64,000 nt of DNA from Saccharomonospora piscinae (lineage in GTDB: Bacteria; Actinomycetota; Actinomycetes; Mycobacteriales; Pseudonocardiaceae). The notes below the pieces were generated by a model. That model was not told where the DNA came from and searched no databases. It was given only the letters and a program-made list of their open reading frames with translations. The stretch covers positions 974,079-1,038,078 of the forward strand of contig NZ_VCEK01000003.1 of assembly GCF_005862235.1 (NCBI RefSeq). Direction: 5' to 3'. The translations under genes were made by a program, and so were the position numbers. Within the stretch, counting starts at the first letter, position 1, and every line of letters starts with the position of its first letter. Shown here piece by piece: positions 25,412 through 32,989 of this stretch.

Positions 25412-26893
25412 TCACAGCAGCGAGACGAACACCGCCTTGGGCCGCGTGTAGGCGTTGATCCACTCGCGTCCGCCGTCGGCTCCGACGCCGGACGCGCCGA
25501 ACCCCCCGACCGGGGCGGACACGTCCTGCATCCCGTAGACGTTGGCCCACACGGTGCCCGCCCTGAGGCGTTGCGCGAAGCGGTGGACGCGGTGGACGTC
25601 CGAGGCCCACACACCGGCACCGAGGCCGTAGCGGGTGTTGTTGGCGAGCGCGAGCGCGTGGTCCTCGTCGTCGAACGCCGTCACCGCGAGTACCGGACCG
25701 AAGACCTCCTCCTGGGCGAGTGCGGAGTCCGGGTCGACGTCGGTGAACACCGCGGGGGTGATGCCGTATCCCGGCCCGTCCGGCACGGCACCGCGCAGGA
25801 CCGGCGTGGCGCCCTGCTGCTCGGCCACATTCAGGTGCTCGCCCACCCGGCGTCGTTGCTCGGCGGAGATCAGCGGGCCGATGTGGGTGCCCGGGTCCAG
25901 CGCTGAGCCCACCGTGAGTGACGTCATGGAGTCCACGACGCGATCGACGACCCTGTCGTGGATCGACCGCTCCACCAGGAGCCTGCTCCCGGCGCTGCCG
26001 ATCTGCCCGGCATTGCGCCACACCGCCACCGCGGCCGAGTCGGCGGCGCGATCGAGGTCGGCGTCGGGGAACACGATGTTCGGGCTCTTGCCGCCGAGTT
26101 CCATCAGCATCGGCTTCCCGGTGGGCGCGGCGAGTTCGCGCAACCGAGCCCCGGTTTCCGGCGAGCCGACGTAGGTCACCGTGTCGATTCCGGGGTGACG
26201 CGCAAGCGCGCTGCCGGCCGTCTCGCCGTCGCCGGTCAACACGGTGAGCACGCCCGGTGGCAGTCCGGCCTCCAGTGCGAGTTCACCGAACCGCACCGCG
26301 CTGTACGGGGCCCGCCGTGACGCCTTGAGGATCACGCAGTTCCCCGCCGCCAGCGCCGGTGCCACGCGGGCGGCGACCGTGACCAGCGGCTGGTTCCACG
26401 GTGCCAGCACCGCGACGACGCCGACGGGCTCGCGCACCGTGTACGAGTGGAAGGTGTGTACGAGCGGGTTGAGCTCGCCGTACAGTTTCGTGGGCCAGCC
26501 CGAGTAGTGGTGGCAGACGCCCGACGCGGCGTACACCTGCAACGGCGCCTGGGCGATCGGGATTCCCGCGTCGAGCGCCTCCCACTGCGCGAACTCGTCC
26601 AGGTGCTCCTCCAGAAGCTGCCGAAGGGTCTCCAGCACCAGCGACTTCTTGCCGGGATGCTTCGCCGACCACCGGCGATCGGCGACAGCCTCGCGGGCGA
26701 GCGCGACCGCTCGGTCGACGTCCTCGGCGTCGGCCGCGGCGACGTGCCCGAGCACCGCGCCGGTCGACGGGTTCTCGACCGCGAGCGTGGCTCCCGCCAG
26801 CGCGGGGACGTCCGTCTCGTCGCCGAGCACGAAGCCGGTCGGCCCACCCGCGAGCCGGTCGCGCACGACGGGGAGCATGTCGATCGTCGCCAT
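25412..26893 (-). CDS. Aldehyde dehydrogenase-family protein with Cys-to-Gly at the active site
   Basis: A 493-residue full-length ALDH fold: APWNQPL (NAD region), TYVGSPETG (Rossmann turn), MELGGKSPNIVF with the general-base Glu, and EEVFGPVLAV near the end. The nucleophile motif, normally GQxCxAGSR, reads NAGQIGSAGSR: the Cys position is Gly299 (codon GGC at 25997-25999). One base change from TGC would explain it. Without Cys the protein should not oxidise aldehydes. The start is four bases after the SdpA-like gene, so it is probably cotranscribed with the peptide cluster. It may be a pseudo-enzyme, a recent loss, or a sequencing error. Confidence 0.88.
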   Translation of the reverse strand: MATIDMLPVVRDRLAGGPTGFVLGDETDVPALAGATLAVENPSTGAVLGHVAAADAEDVDRAVALAREAVADRRWSAKHPGKKSLVLETLRQLLEEHLDEFAQWEALDAGIPIAQAPLQVYAASGVCHHYSGWPTKLYGELNPLVHTFHSYTVREPVGVVAVLAPWNQPLVTVAARVAPALAAGNCVILKASRRAPYSAVRFGELALEAGLPPGVLTVLTGDGETAGSALARHPGIDTVTYVGSPETGARLRELAAPTGKPMLMELGGKSPNIVFPDADLDRAADSAAVAVWRNAGQIGSAGSRLLVERSIHDRVVDRVVDSMTSLTVGSALDPGTHIGPLISAEQRRRVGEHLNVAEQQGATPVLRGAVPDGPGYGITPAVFTDVDPDSALAQEEVFGPVLAVTAFDDEDHALALANNTRYGLGAGVWASDVHRVHRFAQRLRAGTVWANVYGMQDVSAPVGGFGASGVGADGGREWINAYTRPKAVFVSLL

Positions 26894-26897
26894 CGGA

Positions 26898-27470
26898 CTA
26901 CGCCGCCACGGTTGTCGGAGCGATCCCGGCCGCCCCGGCGAGCTTGTGCCATTCCGACAGGAACAGCATCTTCGGTTCCACGTCGGGTTCGTGCCCCGCC
27001 GACTGCCCGATCATGAACTGCACCTCGACGGCGTCGGCGTGGTGCTCGACCTCGTGGGTGACGAAGTTCAGCAACGCGAGGTACGGCACCGTGAGCTGCA
27101 TCCGGCGCGGATCGTCGAACCGGTCGGCGAGCTGGAAGAGCTGGGAGATCGCGTCGAACAGCGCCTTCTCCAGCCGCCTTCCCGGGTGCCACACCATCTG
27201 CAGGGCCCGGCGCTGGACACCGACCGAGTGCTCCCGCCACTCGGTGAGCGCACCGTCGGCGAGGGTGCTGCGGTACAGGAGGTTGAAGTCGTGCCTGCCC
27301 GGTGTCGGCGCGAAGAAGCGCCAGTTCGGGATGCCCATCGCCGTGGGGTCGACCTTGGTCTGGATCCAGTGTGGTTTGTCCAGCTGCTGGAAGACCGTCA
27401 GGCCCGCCCAGCCCGCCAGCAGCCCGTACAGGCCCCAGCGGCCCGCGGTGCGCCCGTAACCGCGTCCCAT
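26898..27470 (-). CDS. SdpA/DUF5819-like membrane-anchored protein, cassette 1
   Basis: A 190-residue protein with one N-terminal membrane helix (about residues 12-30) and the signature NWRFFAPTPGRHDFNLLYR beginning near residue 49. The 'W-x-F-F-x-x-x-P' block right after a membrane anchor is what SdpA-type and DUF5819 proteins show. B. subtilis SdpA is required, with SdpB, to mature the SDP toxin. The ATG overlaps the hydrolase stop by one base (TGATG). A paralogue at 29766-30332 shares the same block and overall length. Assignment to the SdpA group is by motif and gene context only. Confidence 0.6.
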   Translation of the reverse strand: MGRGYGRTAGRWGLYGLLAGWAGLTVFQQLDKPHWIQTKVDPTAMGIPNWRFFAPTPGRHDFNLLYRSTLADGALTEWREHSVGVQRRALQMVWHPGRRLEKALFDAISQLFQLADRFDDPRRMQLTVPYLALLNFVTHEVEHHADAVEVQFMIGQSAGHEPDVEPKMLFLSEWHKLAGAAGIAPTTVAA

Positions 27471-28450
27471 CACGCACTCCTCGCCTTCCGTGCTTGTGCC
27501 GTGCTGTGCGACACCGTCCAGTCGATCGCGGCACCGACCTCGGCCGCGTGGTCCGCGCGCATCACGATGTTGTCGTGGTCGGCCTCCGCCAGCACCACGT
27601 GCCTGCTGACGTCCGATGCCGCCGCCAGGTCGGCCTGGAGCTCACCGTGCTTGCTGTCGCCGACATCCGTCTTTCCCGCCGTGACCACGGCGATCGGCAG
27701 TGATCTCGGCAGCGTCGCCGTGCGGAGTTCCTCGCACCAGGCGTCGAAGGTCCTGATCTCGCGTACCGCCGCACGCCACGGTGCCGGTCGTTCCATCAGT
27801 CGATGACCGCGCGCGGCCTCGTGCTCCGGCAGGTCGTCGAGGTCCGACACGGCCACGCGCGACGGCTTCCGGCCGGAGAGCGTGCGCCAGAACAGTGAGC
27901 CCATGGCGTGCTCGGCCATCGGCATCGCGTCGCGTTGCGCGGAGGATCTGACGAGCTGATCGGGATGTGAGGAGTCGACGAGAACCAGGCCCGCGATGTC
28001 GTGCGACCCTGCCGCCGCGAACGACATCGCCAGCAGCCCGCCGATCGAGTGCCCGATCAGGACGTAGGGCGCGGGCAGGTCGTGCTGGGTTAGCAGCTGG
28101 GCGGTGAGCTCGTTGATCTCGCGTGCCGACCGGCGCCTGCCGTCGTCGCCGCTCCAGCCACAGCCGGGGCGGTCGGCGGCCAGGTAGCTGTACCGGTCGG
28201 CGATATCGCGCAGCACCCAGGACCATTCCGTGCAGGCGCACGCCAGTCCGTTCTCGAACACCACGGTCGGGCCGTCGCCGCGATGGATCAGTGCGTGGAG
28301 TGGCAGGCCGTTCACGTTGGTCAGGACGCCCGGTTCGCCGGACGGCCGGCTCAGCCGGGACAGTGCCGTGGCACCAACGGCGGCCACGGTCGCGCCCGCG
28401 GCGATCGCTGACGCGCCGATGCCGAGCCCGCGCGCGAGACGTGTGGTCAT
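27470..28450 (-). CDS. Alpha/beta hydrolase, cassette 1, triad intact
   Basis: A 326-residue hydrolase with an N-terminal hydrophobic segment (residues about 8-31) that could anchor it in the membrane. The nucleophile elbow is GHSIGG (Ser135) and the His is in AEADHDN (His292), with AADRPGCGWS upstream, as in proline-iminopeptidase- or lipase-like hydrolases. Start and stop both overlap the neighbouring genes (ATGA, TGATG), so it is strictly coupled to the HTTM and SdpA-like genes. A peptidase, esterase or acyl-transfer role in peptide maturation is inference. Confidence 0.8.
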   Translation of the reverse strand: MTTRLARGLGIGASAIAAGATVAAVGATALSRLSRPSGEPGVLTNVNGLPLHALIHRGDGPTVVFENGLACACTEWSWVLRDIADRYSYLAADRPGCGWSGDDGRRRSAREINELTAQLLTQHDLPAPYVLIGHSIGGLLAMSFAAAGSHDIAGLVLVDSSHPDQLVRSSAQRDAMPMAEHAMGSLFWRTLSGRKPSRVAVSDLDDLPEHEAARGHRLMERPAPWRAAVREIRTFDAWCEELRTATLPRSLPIAVVTAGKTDVGDSKHGELQADLAAASDVSRHVVLAEADHDNIVMRADHAAEVGAAIDWTVSHSTAQARKARSA

Positions 28451-29301
28451 GTCCCGGCCCGTTCCCGGATCGCGTCGCGCGTGAAGTACGAGACGGCCGG
28501 GTAGGTCGCCACGAACGACCAGAAGAACCGGTTGAGTCCCATGAACTTCGCGTTGCTGACGTGGAAGAGCATCCCGCTGAGGAAGAACAGCCGTGCGATC
28601 GGCTTCGGCATCAGCAGGACCAGTGGGAACGCAGCCTCCGCGAGCATCACCGACCATGCCATCAGTTTCGTGAAGCCCGGGCGGTCCTTGATGAGGTCGT
28701 AGAGGAACTTGTCACCGTAGGTCTGGGTACGGAAGATGCCGGTGAGTGCCTCGCCGCTGCGCCACACCGGCGACGTCAGCTTGACGCTGCCCGACGTGAA
28801 GTACGACAGGCAGCTCTGGAAGGCGATGAAGGCGAGCGCGTACTCGCGGGCCTGGCGGTCGTTCGGGAACAGCTTCTCGAGCGTCGCGACCGCGTAGTTG
28901 ATGAAGGCGAAGTGGTCCGATCCGTCGAGACCGTAGTTGCTGCGCACGTTGATCGCGGCTCCGGTGCCGGTCATGCCGGCCAAGGCCACCGCCCTCGTGC
29001 GACGGTTTCCCCCCGTCAGCAGACCGAGCCCGCTGATGAGGCGGGCCCGCATGACGTGGACGAACTGTGGATGGGACAGCAGCCTGTCGAGGTGTCTGTA
29101 GTACCGCCGGTGCGAACCGGGAAGTCTCGTGCGGTTCACCGGCCAGCTGAGCAACCCGTTGTCGTCGTACTTGCGACGTTGGACGAGCTGTTCCAGTGCG
29201 CCGATCGTGGAGCCGACCGCCGTCAACCGCTCGACCCTGCTGAACGCGCGGTCGATGTCGTCGACCGGTCGCCGCCGGGCCGTGATGTGCTTCATCACCA
29301 T
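28447..29301 (-). CDS. HTTM/SdpB-like integral membrane protein, cassette 1
   Basis: A 284-residue protein with several membrane helices. Landmarks shared with its paralogue at 31215-32087 are RVERLTAVG, NYGLDGSD, FQSCLSYFTSGSVKL, SPVWRSG...GIFRT, LLMPKPIARLFF and MGLNRFFWSFVATYPA. A Trp within 'SPVWR', a late His (FHVSNAK) and the helix pattern resemble the HTTM domain of vitamin-K-dependent-carboxylase-like and SdpB proteins. Start ATG 29301 has a GGGAA site. It lies directly after a precursor-like small gene. It is expected to act on that peptide in the membrane; the reaction is unknown. Confidence 0.68.
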   Translation of the reverse strand: MVMKHITARRRPVDDIDRAFSRVERLTAVGSTIGALEQLVQRRKYDDNGLLSWPVNRTRLPGSHRRYYRHLDRLLSHPQFVHVMRARLISGLGLLTGGNRRTRAVALAGMTGTGAAINVRSNYGLDGSDHFAFINYAVATLEKLFPNDRQAREYALAFIAFQSCLSYFTSGSVKLTSPVWRSGEALTGIFRTQTYGDKFLYDLIKDRPGFTKLMAWSVMLAEAAFPLVLLMPKPIARLFFLSGMLFHVSNAKFMGLNRFFWSFVATYPAVSYFTRDAIRERAGT

Positions 29302-29403
29302 CGATTGTTCCCAGTTCGTCTCGTGCCAGTGGTGGACCGGTGACCGGCCCACGCGAGTGACACTGTGGTCCCCGCGTGAGCCGGTACCGTTCGCATCTCG
29401 CGA

Positions 29404-29682
29404 TCAGCGACGGACACCGTTCTGGCGGATGCTCAGCAGTTCCGTGCCGGACTTGCCGCTCAGCGCCTCCGGGTTGATCTCCGGGTTGGTGTGGTTGCCG
29501 ACGTAGTCGGTCACCGCGTTGCCCGCCTGAAAGACCGCGGTTGCGGCCAAGGTGACACCCGCGGTCGCGGCGACCCAGGCAGCGCTCAGCGCCGGAGCTG
29601 CCGGCTCGTCGCGCCGCAACGGAAGCAGCTGGCCCTCGTGTCCGGCCTGTGCCGCCTGAGCGGCCTGCTCGACCTTGTTCAT
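29404..29682 (-). CDS. Candidate precursor peptide 3 (cassette 1)
   Basis: A 92-residue protein starting at ATG 29682 behind a perfect AGGAGG site. Layout: a Gln/Ala-rich leader with AGHEGQLLPL, a hydrophobic Ala/Val/Thr-rich segment (about residues 31-55), then a polar tail ending SGTELLSIRQNGVRR. The tail matches the ends of the two peptides at 32160 and 32520 (SAEELLNFRAGSIG), although overall identity is low and it has no Cys. It sits right before HTTM-1, as the other two sit before HTTM-2. An upstream in-frame ATG (29703) has no ribosome site. No homologous family is recognised. Confidence 0.65.
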   Translation of the reverse strand: MNKVEQAAQAAQAGHEGQLLPLRRDEPAAPALSAAWVAATAGVTLAATAVFQAGNAVTDYVGNHTNPEINPEALSGKSGTELLSIRQNGVRR

Positions 29683-29765
29683 CCAGTCCTCCTGACTTCT
29701 CATGGAACCCCCACGGAGAGGGAAACGCCATCACCGTATTCGAGGCGCCGCCGCGGTCACATCAG

Positions 29766-30332
29766 TCAAACCACTGAGTCCGTGGGCCGTTCGACAGGAT
29801 GAAAGGCCGATAGGAATATGGCACGAGGTTCTTCGTGCTCGTCGTAGCCTGCCGAGGTGGACACCAGAAACTGTGTTCGGGCGGCCGTCCCGGCGTGCTC
29901 CTGCTCGGCGACATGCGCGAGTACCGTCAGGTACGGAACGCTGACCTGCACCGACTCGATCGGTCTTTCCGGGTCCGCGTGGCACTCCTCGACGAACCTC
30001 GAGAGTTCCTTCGCGATGTCGAAGACGCATTTCTCGACACGCCGATGTGGATGCCAGAACGCGTGCGTCAGTTTTCTCTCCTCCACCGAGGAGATTTCCT
30101 TCCACGGCGCCAGCGAACCGTCGGCGAGCTCGTCCCGGTACAGCAAATGGTAGTCGTGGATTCCCGGATGAGGGGCGAAGAAGCGCCAGTCCGGAATCAG
30201 CAGGTACAGCTTGTCCCACGCGCTGCGCCGATCCGCGTCGCGGAACAGTTTCTGGCCCGCCACACTCAGCGCCAGCCAGCCGCCGAGTACCGTGTACACC
30301 GCCGCGCGCGCAGCCTTCCGCTGTCCCCGCAC
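29766..30332 (-). CDS. SdpA/DUF5819-like membrane-anchored protein, cassette 2
   Basis: A 188-residue paralogue of the protein at 26898-27470. It has an N-terminal helix (about residues 11-29) and the diagnostic DWRFFAPHPGIHDYHLLYR block near residue 48, followed by matching FWHPHRRVEK and VSVPYLTVL segments. The GTG start lies one base after the hydrolase stop (TGA-C-GTG). The cassette-1 gene follows about 2.3 kb downstream. It is likely a processing partner of the HTTM-2 protein, by analogy with SdpA/SdpB. Confidence 0.6.
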   Translation of the reverse strand: MRGQRKAARAAVYTVLGGWLALSVAGQKLFRDADRRSAWDKLYLLIPDWRFFAPHPGIHDYHLLYRDELADGSLAPWKEISSVEERKLTHAFWHPHRRVEKCVFDIAKELSRFVEECHADPERPIESVQVSVPYLTVLAHVAEQEHAGTAARTQFLVSTSAGYDEHEEPRAIFLSAFHPVERPTDSVV

Positions 30333-30333
30333 G

Positions 30334-31218
30334 TCACGCTCCTTCTGCTACGAGGTCCTTGCCGAGCGCCTGCACCACCGCGCCAGCGACGTGCGGGCTG
30401 AACCGGCCGTCGGTCACGAGTTCCAGGTTCGTCGCCTCCGGGATCACCATCAGCCCGGATCGGGTCGAGGAGGCCGCGAGCTCCTGCTGCATCCGCAGCC
30501 TGGCCTGGTCGTGCTCGACATGCGGTTGCGACACGACGACCAGAACCGGAACCCGGTGCGGCGGCCAGGCATCCGGCGCGGCGGGCCGGGAGTGCTTCCA
30601 CGCCACCAACTCCGCGAGCGCCGTCCGCCAGTGCAGCGGCCGCTGCAGATACCGGTACGCCGCCTGACGTTGCTCGTCGGGCAGCGCGTCGAACGCCACG
30701 AAGCGCGCGTGCTTGCCCGGCCGGGCGAGGGTCATCAGCAGGCTGCGCTGCAGTTGTGTCTCCAGGTAGGCCATCGCCCTGCGCTGGTGTACCAGGCGCA
30801 GCAGCTCGTCGGAGCGCCACGCGTCGGCGAGCACCATGCCGGCCACCCGGTCGGTGCGCGTGCGCGCGAACTCCTCGGCGACGAGTGCACCGTAGGCGTG
30901 CCCGACGAGCACGACCGGACCGTCGACCCGCAATGCCGTCAGCAGGTCTTCGAGCTCGTCGGCCCGGCGTGGCACCGTCGCCTCCCGCCCGTTCCAGCGC
31001 ACGTTGCCACGGTCGTAGCTGATCGTCATCGTGTGCTCGGCCACCGCCTGCCGCACCCGGGTCCACACCTCCAGCGGGCACCCGAGCGTGCTCAGGAACA
31101 CGACGGTCGGGAGGTCGCCGGAAACCCCCTGCACGAGTGCTCGCAGCCGCCGCCCACCGGCCTCGACCGGCCTCGGCGACGTGCTCGGTGACATGCTTGG
31201 GGACATGCCGGCGGTCAT
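30334..31218 (-). CDS. Alpha/beta hydrolase-fold protein, cassette 2, catalytic residues lost
   Basis: A 294-residue protein with the alpha/beta hydrolase layout and the same gene position as the cassette-1 hydrolase. The nucleophile elbow reads GHAYG: Ala108 (codon GCC) replaces Ser. The His position reads ATNLELV: Asn264 replaces His. Both catalytic positions are therefore gone, while the fold remains (SYDRGNVRWNG, PVVLVGHAYG, VLADAWRSDELLR). There is no membrane segment at its N-terminus. ATG 31218 overlaps the HTTM-2 stop. It is probably a scaffold or peptide-binding pseudo-hydrolase. Confidence 0.78.
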   Translation of the reverse strand: MTAGMSPSMSPSTSPRPVEAGGRRLRALVQGVSGDLPTVVFLSTLGCPLEVWTRVRQAVAEHTMTISYDRGNVRWNGREATVPRRADELEDLLTALRVDGPVVLVGHAYGALVAEEFARTRTDRVAGMVLADAWRSDELLRLVHQRRAMAYLETQLQRSLLMTLARPGKHARFVAFDALPDEQRQAAYRYLQRPLHWRTALAELVAWKHSRPAAPDAWPPHRVPVLVVVSQPHVEHDQARLRMQQELAASSTRSGLMVIPEATNLELVTDGRFSPHVAGAVVQALGKDLVAEGA

Positions 31219-32087
31219 GATCCGGTCCGTTCTTGACGGCCGAGCCCGCGAGCGCAGTACTCGATGGCCGGGTAGGTGCTGACGAAGGCCCACACGAACC
31301 GGTTCAGTCCCATCGCGACGGCGTTGCCCGTGTGGAAGCACAGGCCGACGGCAAGCAGAGCGCGTGCGAGCGGTTTGGGCGCCAGCAGTACCAGGGGAAA
31401 CAGCGCCTCGCCGCCGATGGTCGCCCACCCGATCGCCCGGTTGAGGCGAGGCTTGTCCCGCAGGAACCGGAAGAGATCGTCCTGACCGAAGATCCGGGTA
31501 CGGAAGATGTCGCGAATCGCCGAACCGTCCCGCCACACGGGGGAGATCGCCTTGGCGGAGCCCGCGATCCCGTACGACAGGCAGGATTGCGCGGCGATGA
31601 ACCACAGACAGGCTTTCCTGGCGCGAGTGTCCGACCCGGCCAGATCGGCCAGGGTCAGCGCGGTGAGCGTGAGGCTCAGCAGGACTTCCGAACCGTCCGA
31701 GCCGTATGGTGAGCGCAGGCGCATCGCGTGGCTGGAGCCCGCGAGGTAGGCTTTCGCGGCACGTTTACTCCTGCGAGGCTTGCGACCAGCGAGGACGGTA
31801 CCCGCCGAGAGCAGGCGAAGCCCGTGCAGTACGCGCAGTCCTTCCTTGTCGAACACGACGTCGAGCACGCGCCCCGCGCGGCCGACCATCCACGGAAAGC
31901 GCGTTCGCGCCACCTGCCAGTTCAGCAGTGAGCCGCGGTCGAAGTCGCGGATGGCGGTCAGAGCCTCCATGGAGGACACTCCGGCGCCCACGGCGGCGAG
32001 CCGCTCGACCCGGCGCAGGACCGCATCGATCTCGGCGGCGTCGGTGCTGCCGGAATGCGGCACGACGGCCTTCGCAACGTCAGGCAT
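31215..32087 (-). CDS. HTTM/SdpB-like integral membrane protein, cassette 2
   Basis: A 290-residue paralogue of HTTM-1. Shared blocks are RVERLAAVG, LLNWQVARTRFPW, SPYGSDGSE, AQSCLSYGIAGSAKA, SPVWRDG...DIFRT, LLAPKPLARALL and MGLNRFVWAFVSTYPA. Several helices alternate with conserved loops, as in HTTM-domain proteins. ATG 32087 has a GAGGGG site. Its gene follows two tandem precursor-like genes. In SDP systems SdpB is the membrane partner needed to release the mature peptide; a similar role is inferred here. Confidence 0.68.
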   Translation of the reverse strand: MPDVAKAVVPHSGSTDAAEIDAVLRRVERLAAVGAGVSSMEALTAIRDFDRGSLLNWQVARTRFPWMVGRAGRVLDVVFDKEGLRVLHGLRLLSAGTVLAGRKPRRSKRAAKAYLAGSSHAMRLRSPYGSDGSEVLLSLTLTALTLADLAGSDTRARKACLWFIAAQSCLSYGIAGSAKAISPVWRDGSAIRDIFRTRIFGQDDLFRFLRDKPRLNRAIGWATIGGEALFPLVLLAPKPLARALLAVGLCFHTGNAVAMGLNRFVWAFVSTYPAIEYCARGLGRQERTGS

Positions 32088-32159
32088 GATGCCCCTCACT
32101 GGTGTGCGCGGCGCCGATCGGGTGGTGCGACATGCCAGGCGAATCCGGGTAGCGCACTG

Positions 32160-32417
32160 TCAACCAATCGAACCGGCGCGGAAGTTGAGCAGCTCTTCCG
32201 CCGAGCCGTGGGCGGGCAGACCAGCCGACGAGACGTCGCTGGAGTGGACGCTCTCGCCAGCATCACCGATGCTGCCCGTGGCGAACACCGTGCAGGTGGC
32301 GGTGGTCGTGGTCAAGGTCGTGGCCGTGCAGAGCACCGGTGCGTAGACCTGATTTGCTTCAAGCGGTGCGAGGCCTTGGCCGGCCTTGCTGTTGGCGAAT
32401 GCCGCGGCAGCGGACAT
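32160..32417 (-). CDS. Candidate precursor peptide 1 (cassette 2)
   Basis: An 85-residue protein with a perfect AAGGAGG ribosome site seven bases before ATG 32417. Leader residues 7-21 read FANSKAGQGLAPLEA. The core begins at Cys30 and is very Thr-rich (CTATTLTTTTATC, second Cys at 42). The tail (about residues 55-85) ends HGSAEELLNFRAGSIG. Compared with precursor 2, leader and tail are almost identical while residues 31-55 differ. This is the conservation pattern of a ribosomally made peptide with cleaved core. No lanthipeptide, YcaO or radical-SAM gene is nearby. Confidence 0.72.
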   Translation of the reverse strand: MSAAAAFANSKAGQGLAPLEANQVYAPVLCTATTLTTTTATCTVFATGSIGDAGESVHSSDVSSAGLPAHGSAEELLNFRAGSIG

Positions 32418-32469
32418 GAAACTTCCTCCTTGGTGGATGACTGGCCCCTCACTGATGTGTGGGGGCCGA

Positions 32470-32508
32470 CCCGGTGGTGCGATGACGGACATGCCAGGCA
32501 CCACCGGG
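32470..32508 (-). terminator. Hairpin between precursor genes 2 and 1
   Basis: An 11-bp perfect stem (32470-32480 with 32498-32508, loop of 17) lies 12 bases after the precursor 2 stop on the minus strand. No T-tract follows, so it may be a weak attenuator or an mRNA-stabilising element rather than a full terminator. Confidence 0.45.
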
Positions 32509-32519
32509 ACGGCGCACTG

Positions 32520-32783
32520 TCAGCCGATCGAACCGGCGCGGAAGTTGAGCAGGTCCTGCGCCGAGCCGTGGGCGGGCAGACCAGCCGACGAGACGTCGCT
32601 GGAGTGGACGCTCTCGCAGGCATCACTGATGATGCCTGCGGTGAAGACCATGCCGACGGTTCCGGCCAGCGTCGCGGTCGTGGTCGAGGTCGTGCAGAAC
32701 ACCGGTGTGTAGACCGGGCTTGCTTCGAGCGGTGCGAGGCCGTGGTCGGCCTTGCTGTTGGCGAATGCCGCGATAACGGACAT
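32520..32783 (-). CDS. Candidate precursor peptide 2 (first gene of the cluster)
   Basis: An 87-residue protein, first gene of the minus-strand cluster, with an AAGGAGG site before ATG 32783. The leader reads FANSKADHGLAPLEA. The core runs from Cys30 (CTTSTTTATLAGTV) to a second Cys at 56. The tail shares ESVHSSDVSSAGLPAHGSA with precursor 1 exactly and ends LLNFRAGSIG. The Cys spacing (26 apart) differs from precursor 1 (12 apart). Two Cys in a hydrophobic core recall the disulfide of mature SDP, although overall length and sequence differ from SdpC. Confidence 0.72.
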   Translation of the reverse strand: MSVIAAFANSKADHGLAPLEASPVYTPVFCTTSTTTATLAGTVGMVFTAGIISDACESVHSSDVSSAGLPAHGSAQDLLNFRAGSIG

Positions 32784-32989
32784 GGAGGTTCCTCCTTCGT
32801 GGATGACTGACCCGGCGACCAGTCGATGGTCGTCCAACGGCAACGTAAGCACCGGGCCAAGGCAGGGCATCCACAAGAAAACTGATATCAACGGCCCGCG
32901 AGACCGGTACTCGCACGGTTGTCCCTCGGCCTCTTCCTCCGGTTTCCTGGCCACAGCACATCGCACGGATTTCGAGAGGGAGCCGGCCC

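Larger units (their letters stand above)
32088..32800 (-). repeat. Tandem duplication of precursor gene with flanks
   Basis: Two copies of a unit of about 360 bp (stop codons are 360 bases apart, starts 366). Each contains a ribosome site, precursor and a downstream segment with GCGCACTGTCA and ATGCCAGGC. The copies are nearly identical at leader and tail but differ through the core-coding part. Confidence 0.75.

Noticed and set aside
32160-32783. Lanthipeptide, thiopeptide or lasso peptide precursors
   Set aside because: The Thr/Cys-rich core is suggestive, but no LanB/C/M, YcaO, radical-SAM or transglutaminase-like gene is within the window; the neighbours are HTTM, hydrolase and SdpA-like genes.
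32520-32783. Direct homologue of SdpC
   Set aside because: Length and sequence do not match the roughly 200-residue SdpC; only the gene context and Cys pair are reminiscent.
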